Origin: Desulfotignum sp.
GTDB taxonomy: Bacteria; Desulfobacterota; Desulfobacteria; Desulfobacterales; Desulfobacteraceae
Assembly (NCBI GenBank): GCA_011390635.1
Contig: JAABSA010000021.1
Coordinates: 1-64,000, forward strand
DNA: 64,000 bases
Direction of reading: 5' to 3'
In this document: in pieces, positions 57,265 to 64,000 of the stretch
Layout: the number at the start of each line of letters is the position of its first letter
Numbering within the stretch: the stretch's first letter is position 1
Position numbers and translations under genes: made by a program
Notes under the pieces: generated by a model
What the model was told of the DNA's origin: nothing
The model's database searches: none
What the model saw: only the letters and a program-made list of their open reading frames with translations

Positions 57265-58677
57265 ATGACCCCAAAAGACGTAATTGCAATGGCAAAGGAA
57301 AACAGTGCAAAAGTAGTGGACATCCGGTATATGGATTTCATCGGCACCTGGCAGCATTTTTCAGTTCCCCTGTCTGAGTTTTCAGAAAATTGTTTTGAAG
57401 ACGGGTTCGGATTTGACGGCTCTTCCATGCGGGCATGGCAGGCTATCAACAACAGCGACATGATCGTGATCCCCGAGGCCGGCACAGCAAAAATGGATCC
57501 GTTTTTCAAAGTCCCCACCCTGGCCATCATCGGCAACATCCATGATCCCATTACCAGTGAATCTTATTCCAGAGATCCCAGGGGCATTGCCAAAAAAACC
57601 GAGCAATACCTGAAAAGCACCGGCATCGGTGACACCATTTTTGTGGGCCCGGAGCCGGAATTTTTCATCTTTTCCAATATCCGGTATGCCTCGGAACCCC
57701 ATACCGCATTTTTTGAAATCGATTCCCCTGAAGGCCACTGGAACACAGGCACGGATGAAATGCCCAACCTGGGATATAAAATCAAACCCAAACACGGGTA
57801 TTTCCCCCTGCCACCGGCTGACCAGTACCAGGACATGAGAACCGAGATGATGCTCACTATGGAAAATCTGGGCATTGCCATGGAATGCCAGCACCATGAG
57901 GTGGCATCCGCCGGCCAGTCTGAAATCGATCTGCGGTTTGATTCTCTGGTGAACATGGCCGACAGCCTGGCATGGTTCAAGTATGTGCTCAAAAATGTGG
58001 CCCATAAATACAACCACACGGTCACCTTCATGCCCAAACCCATTTACGGGGACAACGGAACCGGTATGCACACCCACATGAGTTTCTGGAAGGACGGCAA
58101 CCCAATGTTTGCCGGCAACAAATATGCAGGCCTTTCTGATGACGCGCTGTATGCCATCGGCGGCATCATGAAGCACTGCAAAGCGCTGTGCGCCATCACC
58201 AACCCCACCACCAACTCATACAAGCGCCTGGTGCCGGGCTTTGAAGCCCCCATCAACCTGGCCTATTCCAGCCGGAACAGAAGTGCGGCCATCCGCCTGC
58301 CCATGTATTCGGGATCACCCAAGGCAAAACGCATTGAGTTCAGGACCCCGGATCCTTCCTGCAACGGATACCTGGCCTTTTCCGCCATTGCCATGGCCAT
58401 GATAGACGGTATACAAAATAAAATGGACCCGGGCGATCCCATGGACAAAAACATCTATGACCTGCCGCCTGAGGAACTTGCTGAAATGGAATCCGCACCC
58501 GGCACACTCGAAGAAGCCCTGGACGCTTTGAAGCATGACCATGATTTCCTGCTCAAAGGAGATGTATTCACCAAAGACGTGATTGAACACTGGATTGACT
58601 ACAAAATGGAAAATGAGGTCAAACCCGTTATCAGCCGGCCCCATCCACACGAGTTTTACCTGTATTTTGACATTTAA
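57265..58677 (+). CDS. glnA: Type I glutamine synthetase
   Basis: 470 residues. RYMDFIGTWQHFSVP, GFGFDGSSMRAW, EPEFFIF, HHEVASAGQSEIDLRF, the N-H-motif in GTGMHTHMSFW and NPTTNSYKRLVPGFEAP are the active-site signatures. Y398 in NIYDLPPEE is the adenylylation site, so it belongs to GSI-beta and would be controlled by an adenylyltransferase (not in this window) under GlnD/PII. Makes glutamine from glutamate, ammonia and ATP in the cytoplasm as a dodecamer. An intrinsic terminator follows. Confidence 0.97.
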   Translation: MTPKDVIAMAKENSAKVVDIRYMDFIGTWQHFSVPLSEFSENCFEDGFGFDGSSMRAWQAINNSDMIVIPEAGTAKMDPFFKVPTLAIIGNIHDPITSESYSRDPRGIAKKTEQYLKSTGIGDTIFVGPEPEFFIFSNIRYASEPHTAFFEIDSPEGHWNTGTDEMPNLGYKIKPKHGYFPLPPADQYQDMRTEMMLTMENLGIAMECQHHEVASAGQSEIDLRFDSLVNMADSLAWFKYVLKNVAHKYNHTVTFMPKPIYGDNGTGMHTHMSFWKDGNPMFAGNKYAGLSDDALYAIGGIMKHCKALCAITNPTTNSYKRLVPGFEAPINLAYSSRNRSAAIRLPMYSGSPKAKRIEFRTPDPSCNGYLAFSAIAMAMIDGIQNKMDPGDPMDKNIYDLPPEELAEMESAPGTLEEALDALKHDHDFLLKGDVFTKDVIEHWIDYKMENEVKPVISRPHPHEFYLYFDI

Positions 58678-58728
58678 CCCCACCAATACCTCGCAAAATA
58701 TAAACCTGTGGTAATAAAAACAGGGAGG

Positions 58729-58765
58729 GGGGGATACCATGCCTGGCATGATATCCCCCTTTTTT
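58729..58765 (+). terminator. Intrinsic terminator of the gln operon
   Basis: GGGGGATA (58729-58736) pairs with TATCCCCC (58752-58759) and an inner ATGCC/GGCAT pairing, followed by T-T-T-T-T-T at 58760-58765. Fifty bases after the glnA stop. Confidence 0.88.
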
Positions 58766-58874
58766 GCATTTTGATCATCCAGCAGCAATCCCAAAATTTT
58801 TAATGCAATCAAAAAAAAAATGCGGTATAACAAAACACTTTTAACCAAAAACATAAGGGAGGCACAGCTGACAC

Positions 58875-59762
58875 ATGGGATTTCTGCCTTGGCCACGCAC
58901 ATTTATTCTGGGATGCTTCTTTTTTTTGTTTTTACTTTTAACTCTTATCCCCGGCGTTTCCGCCCAATCATCTCCGAAAGGAAATGAATTTGATGTATTA
59001 AAAGAGCGGCTGATTAAAGACGGTTTTGCCCCTGAAAAAATCCAGGATATTCTGGCCAGAGATGCGGTGTTTTTCACCCCTGACGGCGTATCCCTTTTCT
59101 TTGTCCATTCTGAGTCCAGCCTAAATTATGACCAATTTCTGTCCAAAGATTCCATTGCCAATGCGTTTCAATACATGAAGGACCACAAAGAAGCCCTGGA
59201 CCGTGCCCAGGAAGCCTTCGGGGTGGATAAAACGATTATTACCGCTATTTTGCTGGTGGAGACCCGCCTGGGCACCTTCCTGGGAAAAAGAACGGTCATC
59301 AACACCCTGGCCACCATGGCGGCCCTCACCGACGAAACGTTGCAAGAACGTATATGGAATGCCATTCCTGAACAAAAAAAACCAAAAAAAGAAACCTTTT
59401 TAAAAAAAGTGGCCCAACGTTCCAAATGGGGATATGAAGAACTCAAAGCCCTGATAAAATACGCGGACAAAGAAGGCTTTGCCCCGGAAACCATCAAAGG
59501 CTCCTATGCGGGTGCCATGGGTATTTCCCAGTTCATGCCCTCCAATGCCCTGACCCTGGCAAAGGACGGGAACGATGATGGCAAAATTGACCTGTTTGAC
59601 CACAGCGATGCCATCTTTTCCGTTGCAAACTACCTCAAACACCACGGATGGAAACCCGGCATCACCCGGCAGCGCCAGCATGAAGTGCTGTTCCGCTACA
59701 ACCACAGTAATTATTATGTGGACACCCTCATGAAAATATCAGACCGGCTCAAAGAAGGCTGA
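58875..59762 (+). CDS. Lytic murein transglycosylase, MltB family
   Basis: 295 residues. N-terminal signal sequence (ILGCFFFLFLLLTLIPGVSA). E129 in VETRLGTFLG is the catalytic glutamate of the family and GSYAGAMGISQFMPSNAL is the second motif. The enzyme cleaves the glycan backbone leaving 1,6-anhydro ends, in the periplasm. No lipobox after the signal, so probably soluble or loosely held. An AGGGAGG stands twelve bases before the ATG. The PLDc_N gene starts nine bases after it. Confidence 0.9.
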   Translation: MGFLPWPRTFILGCFFFLFLLLTLIPGVSAQSSPKGNEFDVLKERLIKDGFAPEKIQDILARDAVFFTPDGVSLFFVHSESSLNYDQFLSKDSIANAFQYMKDHKEALDRAQEAFGVDKTIITAILLVETRLGTFLGKRTVINTLATMAALTDETLQERIWNAIPEQKKPKKETFLKKVAQRSKWGYEELKALIKYADKEGFAPETIKGSYAGAMGISQFMPSNALTLAKDGNDDGKIDLFDHSDAIFSVANYLKHHGWKPGITRQRQHEVLFRYNHSNYYVDTLMKISDRLKEG

Positions 59763-59770
59763 AAACCCAC

Positions 59771-59980
59771 ATGAAAAATATCATTTTATACATCCTGCTG
59801 GTTTTCGGTATCTCTTTAGGCCTTACCATGCTGGCCCTGGTGGACATCATCAAAAAAGATTTTGGTTCTCCCAAAACCAAGGTGCTCTGGCATTTCATTG
59901 CTTTGATTCCCCTGGTGGGGTGGCTCATCTACCTGATTTTCGGGTACAGAAAAGGCCGCAAAAAATCCGTTACCATGTAA
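59771..59980 (+). CDS. PLDc_N-domain small membrane protein
   Basis: 69 residues, two transmembrane helices (residues 4-26 and 40-60) around a short loop, ending in RKGRKK. The GWLIYLIFGYRKGR ending is typical of the PLDc_N domain, named because it also leads cardiolipin synthases. The free-standing form has no known function. It follows mltB by nine bases and probably shares its transcript. Confidence 0.8.
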   Translation: MKNIILYILLVFGISLGLTMLALVDIIKKDFGSPKTKVLWHFIALIPLVGWLIYLIFGYRKGRKKSVTM

Positions 59981-60031
59981 AATTCATTGACTTTTCCCTG
60001 GTTCCGATATATCTGTATTGTTTGCAATGCA

Positions 60032-60106
60032 GGTCCCATCGTCTAGTGGTTAGGACGCCGGCCTCTCACGCCGGTAACCCGGGTTCGAATCCCGGTGGGA
60101 TCACCA
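60032..60106 (+). tRNA. tRNA-Glu (anticodon CTC), CCA encoded
   Basis: Acceptor 5' strand GGTCCCA (60032-60038) pairs with TGGGATC before A-CCA (end 60106). D arm with GTCTAGTGGTTAGGAC, anticodon stem CCGGC/GCCGG around CTCTCAC giving CTC, and T arm CCGGG-TTCGAAT-CCCGG. CCA is part of the gene. Confidence 0.95.
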
Positions 60107-60120
60107 CTTAGAGAATCAAG

Positions 60121-60150
60121 GCTTTCAGCGATTTGTCGAGAGCTTTTTTT
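60121..60150 (+). terminator. Intrinsic terminator after tRNA-Glu
   Basis: GCTTTC (60121-60126) pairs with GAGAGC (60138-60143) with one G-U pair, followed by seven T at 60144-60150. Confidence 0.7.
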
Positions 60151-60517
60151 ATAATCTAAAAATCAATACCCCACAAAACAGACCGTTTTCGGCATGCCCC
60201 ACTCATAAGCTCTTAACCGATCTGTAGGGGGGCTGCCAGTATAAAAATCTCAGATACCGCCATTTTTAACCAATTATGGTTCCCTCATTCCCTGGATCGC
60301 CCGCCGGGGTCCATACCTTACCAGCAGTGCCAACATTTTGTCCACCCTCAGTGACCCTCAGCAACCTGTTGATTGAACCAAGCGTAACGATCCAATGCCC
60401 ATGATTGAATTATTGCAACCCGGATGCAAAAAACATAATGGCTGGGTTTTTAGCCGATCTCAACCTGATTTTCGGCTCAGTACAGAACCGCCCGGTAACA
60501 TCGGCTCATTTTTGAAC
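60151..60517. repeat. Non-coding region with TCGGCTCA repeats
   Basis: About 365 bases without a credible gene between the tRNA terminator and the end of the kinase gene. TCGGCTCA occurs at 60472-60479 and 60501-60508, with inverted AGCCGA at 60452-60457. Next to a tRNA, this may be the remains of a mobile element end, but no transposase piece could be recognised. Confidence 0.3.
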
Positions 60518-63316
60518 CTATCTCAAAGCAAAACTGGAAGGACCAGACCAATTCGGAGCAGAATCCAAAATATTCCGCATCTTTTCTGTCAAATCCGCCA
60601 TTGAAAAAGGCTTCTGGATAAATGCCACCCCGGCATCCAACACTCCCTGATGGGCAATGATATCTGAAGTATACCCGGACATGAACAATAGTTTGATGTC
60701 AGGATAAAGATCAGTAATTAGTCCGGACAGTTCCCGGCCATTCATCTCCGGCATGACCACGTCGGTCATAAGCAGATCAATGGGGCTGGAATGATTTTTT
60801 GCTTTTTCCACTGCCTCACCAGGTGTGGCAGCCGGTAAAACCGTATACCCTTTCTTTTCCAGCATCATCCGGGTCATTCGTAAAATAGTGGGTTCATCCT
60901 CTACCAGCAGGATGGTTTCAGTCCCTCCGGCAGCTTCCTTTTTTTCAGGAACTGCCTTGTCGATGTCTTCATCGGCAACCAACCGGGGCAGATAGATTCT
61001 AAAGGTGGAACCCTGGCCGGGTTCGCTGTATACATTTATGAATCCGTTGTTTTGTTTGACAATGCCATATATTGTTGCAAGCCCTAAACCGGTGCCTTTG
61101 CCCACCTCCTTAGTGGTGAAAAACGGCTCGAACAGATTGTCCAAGGTTTTTTTGTCCATGCCACACCCATTGTCACTGACTGCCAGCAGGACAAAATCGC
61201 CGGGGATAAAGCCAGGGTGTTCCTTGCAGTATTCTTCATCAAAAGATTTTTTTCCGGTTTCAATTGTGAGTTTGCCCACTCCGGAAATGGCATCCTTGGC
61301 GTTGATGCAAAGATTGGCAAGGATCTGGTCGACCTGGGACGGGTCCATTTTTACGGACCACAGATGGGCGGACGGCTTCCAGACCAGGTCAATGTCTTCT
61401 CCAATAAGCCGGCGCAACATATTGAGCATGCTTTCCACAGTATCATTCAAATCCAGCTGTCTGGGGGAAATGGTTTGTTTTCTGGCAAAAGCCAGGAGCT
61501 GTTTTGTGATGTCTGCCGATCGTTTTGCAGCTTTCTGAATTTCTTTGAGGTCATCATGCAACTCGTGGTTTTCATCTGCCTGCAACAATGCCAGTTCCGT
61601 ATGTCCCAGAATAACACCCAGCATGTTGTTGAAATCATGGGCCACGCCTCCGGCCAGACGGCCCACAGATTCCATTTTCTGTGCCTGGCTGAGCTGTTCC
61701 TGAAGCTTCTCCTGCTCCGTTTCAGCCTGCTTACGCTCAGTGATGTCTTGGGCAGCCCCCACCATACGAACAGGACTACCCGTATCCTGATCATATTCCA
61801 CATCCCCGAAGGCTTTGATGTATCTTATTTCTTTGTTATCCGCCCTAATGATTCTGTGTTCAATATCGTAGATTTTTCCGTGTTCTTTTGCATCAGTGAA
61901 AGCTTTTTTAATATGGGCTGCATCTTCCGGGTGTGCAATTTCAATCAATTTGGATGTATCTAAATCATTGTCAGAGACACCATGGATTTTTTGCCACTGC
62001 TCTGAAAAGTACCATGTATCATGTACTATATCCCATTCCCATGACCCGAGGTTTGCAAGTACTTGTGCCTCTTCCAATAATTTAGACTTTTGAGCGAGAG
62101 CCTTTTCCGCCTGTTTACGCTCGGTTATATCCTGGACGGTTCCTGAGACCCTGACTATATTTCCATCATTGTCCTTTAATATCTCAGCCAACTCCTGAAC
62201 ATACCGAATGGTACCATCAGGCAGTTTGATACGATGTTCAATGTCAACCGGCCTGTTCTTTGCTATAGCTGTTTCACGTTCATTCAAAAAATCCTGATAA
62301 TCGTCAGGATGTATGCAGCCCTCAAAAGATTCCTTTGATGGCTGGAAGTTATATTTATCACGTCCAAAAATCGCATAGACCTCATCTGACCATGACAGTT
62401 CTCCGTTAAACATTTCCCAGTCCCAGTGACCGAGTTTTGCCATCTGGTGAGCTTGTCTCAAACGAACTGCACTTTCCCTTAATGCTTTTTCGGCCCGTTT
62501 GCGCTCGGTGATGTCGTGAATAATCGAAAAAAGCAATGTTTGGTTTTGAATTGCTATCGGGGTAGAATGTACTTCCACGTCACGAATCTGCCCATCTGCC
62601 AGCACATGACGGAACTCGAAGATGTTGACCTGCTTGTTGAATGCACCACCCATTTTTTGCATAACTTCTGCCGGTGATAAAAGATTCAATTGCTGGATTT
62701 TCATTTTTATCATATTTTCCAGAGGGTATCCGTAATATTGAGCGGCGGCTTGATTGGCTTCAACAATCTGGCCTGTGTGGGGGTCAATAAGCAACATTAC
62801 AGCGCTGTGATCCTTGAACATTCCCCGGAACAGTTCCTCACTTTCGAGCAGCGCCTTTTCCGCCTGTTTGCGCTCGGTTATATCCTGAAACATTGAAAGG
62901 ATGGCCGGCATGCCAGTGTGTCTGATGCAAACCGTGTTAGCCAAAACGGCTATCTCATGACCGTCTTTCCTGACAAGAGTCAGTTCGACAGGTTCAAGCG
63001 CTTCATTTTTCTCAAGAGCCTGGCAGCGTCTCTGAAAAGCCGATTCCATGAAATCAGGATGTATCCAGGCCTTGGGACTGGTACCGATTATTTCGTTTTC
63101 AGTCTTAACACCAAAAAGTCCCAGTAAGGCTGGATTTACAAACACAATCTTCTCTTCTTGAGTTATCAGGAAAGGTAACGGGGAAGAATCGATCAAAGAG
63201 CGATATCTTTCCTCTCTTTCCCGCAGATTTTTTTCAGTCATTTTGAGTTCAGATTCTGATTTTTGAAACTGCTGAATCCGTCTTTCCAATTCTTCATAGG
63301 TTGGTTTTTCATCCAT
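60518..63316 (-). CDS. Four-PAS hybrid sensor histidine kinase with C-terminal receiver
   Basis: 932 residues, no membrane segment. An N-terminal coiled coil (residues 1-45) is followed by four PAS/PAC modules, each ending DITERK-AE (about 40-160, 160-285, 285-410, 410-535). HisKA has GGVAHDFNNMLGVILGH with H560, and the HATPase ends LFEPFFTTKEVGKGTGLGL. The receiver has ILLVEDEPTI and phospho-acceptor D852 (LLMTDVVMPEMNG). This is the NtrB-type kinase with a receiver on its own C-terminus, cytoplasmic, sensing redox or small ligands through PAS; no cofactor residue can be assigned. It stands alone on the minus strand. Confidence 0.9.
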   Translation of the reverse strand: MDEKPTYEELERRIQQFQKSESELKMTEKNLREREERYRSLIDSSPLPFLITQEEKIVFVNPALLGLFGVKTENEIIGTSPKAWIHPDFMESAFQRRCQALEKNEALEPVELTLVRKDGHEIAVLANTVCIRHTGMPAILSMFQDITERKQAEKALLESEELFRGMFKDHSAVMLLIDPHTGQIVEANQAAAQYYGYPLENMIKMKIQQLNLLSPAEVMQKMGGAFNKQVNIFEFRHVLADGQIRDVEVHSTPIAIQNQTLLFSIIHDITERKRAEKALRESAVRLRQAHQMAKLGHWDWEMFNGELSWSDEVYAIFGRDKYNFQPSKESFEGCIHPDDYQDFLNERETAIAKNRPVDIEHRIKLPDGTIRYVQELAEILKDNDGNIVRVSGTVQDITERKQAEKALAQKSKLLEEAQVLANLGSWEWDIVHDTWYFSEQWQKIHGVSDNDLDTSKLIEIAHPEDAAHIKKAFTDAKEHGKIYDIEHRIIRADNKEIRYIKAFGDVEYDQDTGSPVRMVGAAQDITERKQAETEQEKLQEQLSQAQKMESVGRLAGGVAHDFNNMLGVILGHTELALLQADENHELHDDLKEIQKAAKRSADITKQLLAFARKQTISPRQLDLNDTVESMLNMLRRLIGEDIDLVWKPSAHLWSVKMDPSQVDQILANLCINAKDAISGVGKLTIETGKKSFDEEYCKEHPGFIPGDFVLLAVSDNGCGMDKKTLDNLFEPFFTTKEVGKGTGLGLATIYGIVKQNNGFINVYSEPGQGSTFRIYLPRLVADEDIDKAVPEKKEAAGGTETILLVEDEPTILRMTRMMLEKKGYTVLPAATPGEAVEKAKNHSSPIDLLMTDVVMPEMNGRELSGLITDLYPDIKLLFMSGYTSDIIAHQGVLDAGVAFIQKPFSMADLTEKMRNILDSAPNWSGPSSFALR

Positions 63317-63795
63317 ACTACGACTAAGCCCTTTTTAGACGTACTTGTTCTTTCTGGCTAAGGATACTACTTTTGCGTTTACCCAAGCACACCCTGTGGT
63401 AAGATGCAGCTTTCTAAAGCTCAAGTATCTTGCAACCATCATCCCTCAACAATTCGACCATATCAGGTTTTTGATCCTATTGGTATTATCAATATATTCA
63501 GCGCCAGAATAATTATACAGTGGATAATTTATGTGCAACTCCCTGTGCATCCCGCCTTACATCTGCCAGACCTTACATTTTGTAAATCAGATCAGATCAT
63601 CAACAATAGACAAAATTCATTGGAGAATTGCCCATTTCATAAAAAAAATCAAACAGATATTTGTTTTTATCCAAACGGTGAAACAGATTCCCGGCTTTCA
63701 ATCATCCACATTCCAACAGATATCATTCAGGCATGAAGTCGGTTTTTTTGCTACCATACACAAAGGGTTATCAGTGTGACCCGTCCTTTTATTTT
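63317..63795. other. Intergenic region upstream of the PAS kinase, A/T-rich
   Basis: About 500 bases between the kinase start and the next minus-strand gene end. Two plus-strand frames (63404-63736 and 63531-63779) are open but have no ribosome site or recognisable sequence. The kinase promoter must lie here, but I could not place it. Confidence 0.4.
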
Positions 63796-63817
63796 CGGCA
63801 TGCTGCCGCTTTTTTTT
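63796..63817 (+). terminator. Intrinsic-terminator-like hairpin on the plus strand
   Basis: CGGCA (63796-63800) pairs with TGCCG (63804-63808) around TGC, then C and eight T (63810-63817). Both flanking genes are on the minus strand, so the transcript it would end is unknown. Confidence 0.4.
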
Positions 63818-63822
63818 CGATA

Positions 63823-64000
63823 TCATTGAATGGCGCTGGTTTCTTGTATATGACCGATCAAGCCTGTTATCTCAGCATCAATGGCCTGACGGTCTGCCAG
63901 TTGATTGAAAAAAGCATCCACGGTCCGGCCGGTGCCAAGTCCCAGGATGAGGCCCAGTACTGCACCCCGGTGCACATTGTCACCTCCCAGGTTGGTATTG
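63823..64000 (-). CDS. ADP-ribosylglycohydrolase-like protein, C-terminal part
   Basis: 58 residues and a stop visible, the 5' part lies outside the window. The reading NTNLGGDNVHRGAVLG, then LILGLGTG, matches the C-terminal metal-site region of ADP-ribosylglycohydrolase (DraG/ARH) relatives, in which GGD and a nearby small-residue helix hold a dimetal site. The final 30 residues are helical. Full-length members remove ADP-ribose from proteins or hydrolyse related N-glycosides. The call rests on one short motif. Confidence 0.55.
   Translation of the reverse strand, partial: NTNLGGDNVHRGAVLGLILGLGTGRTVDAFFNQLADRQAIDAEITGLIGHIQETSAIQ

Noticed and set aside
60395-60604. A 69-codon plus-strand frame running into the PAS kinase gene
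   Set aside because: No start signal or motif, overlaps the receiver-domain end of the kinase.
63404-63779. Two plus-strand frames in the last intergenic region
   Set aside because: No ribosome site, odd composition and no resemblance to any family; only the hairpin after them is notable.

Overview
The window reads as chromosome of a strictly anaerobic, sulfate-reducer-like deltaproteobacterium (Desulfobacterota), most likely in or near the Desulfobacteraceae. This is inferred from gene content, not from a marker gene: a tungsten-type aldehyde:ferredoxin oxidoreductase, an iron-sulfur-rich FAD amine oxidoreductase, an ADP-forming acyl-CoA synthetase, LL-diaminopimelate aminotransferase, sulfoacetaldehyde acetyltransferase, and multi-domain hybrid histidine kinases. 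Gene density is high. No prophage, complete insertion sequence, integron or CRISPR array was seen.

Layout. 1-3.5 kb: end of a GAF-domain protein, a VOC protein, a YgiQ radical-SAM protein and a homocysteine S-methyltransferase-like protein. 3.7-15.7 kb is the accessory metabolic island: an aldehyde oxidoreductase, a decayed iron-sulfur reductase gene, a two-subunit sarcosine-oxidase-like amine oxidoreductase, its GntR regulator and a DUF1989 protein. Facing these are a class III aminotransferase and sulfoacetaldehyde acetyltransferase (xsc), then a divergent class I aminotransferase. The simplest reading is amine and sulfonate (taurine-type) catabolism that yields acetyl phosphate and sulfite, the latter usable as an electron acceptor. 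15.8-26.7 kb: typA, a glycine-zipper lipoprotein, a hybrid kinase, then an operon-like run uppP, phosphohexomutase, rep/uvrD helicase, MFS carrier. 27-28.3 kb: a VWA-OmpA lipoprotein closed by palindromic terminators.

28.3-35.2 kb: a minus-strand run with rsmA, a degenerate HD-GYP protein, dapL and two moeA paralogues, one fused to a binding-protein domain. 35.3-44.8 kb: a winged-helix protein and M16C peptidase, then a TetR-controlled run (acyl-CoA synthetase, panB, a DUF2520 dehydrogenase that may complete pantoate synthesis), a PHP phosphatase and a hotdog thioesterase. 44.9-50.5 kb: the division and cell-wall operon ftsE-ftsX-envC-ctpA-yibQ. 50.6-54 kb: tatD, a CoxE/MoxR pair and a TatA protein.

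54.2-58.8 kb: the nitrogen-control operon glnD-glnB-glnA behind a near-perfect sigma-54 promoter. 58.9-64 kb: an MltB transglycosylase, a PLDc_N membrane protein, tRNA-Glu(CTC), a four-PAS hybrid kinase and, at the edge, the C-terminus of an ADP-ribosylglycohydrolase-like protein.

The most interesting stretch is 3.7-15.7 kb. It carries promoters with recognisable operators, a recent-looking gene decay, and an unusual combination of redox enzymes next to tpa/xsc-type genes.
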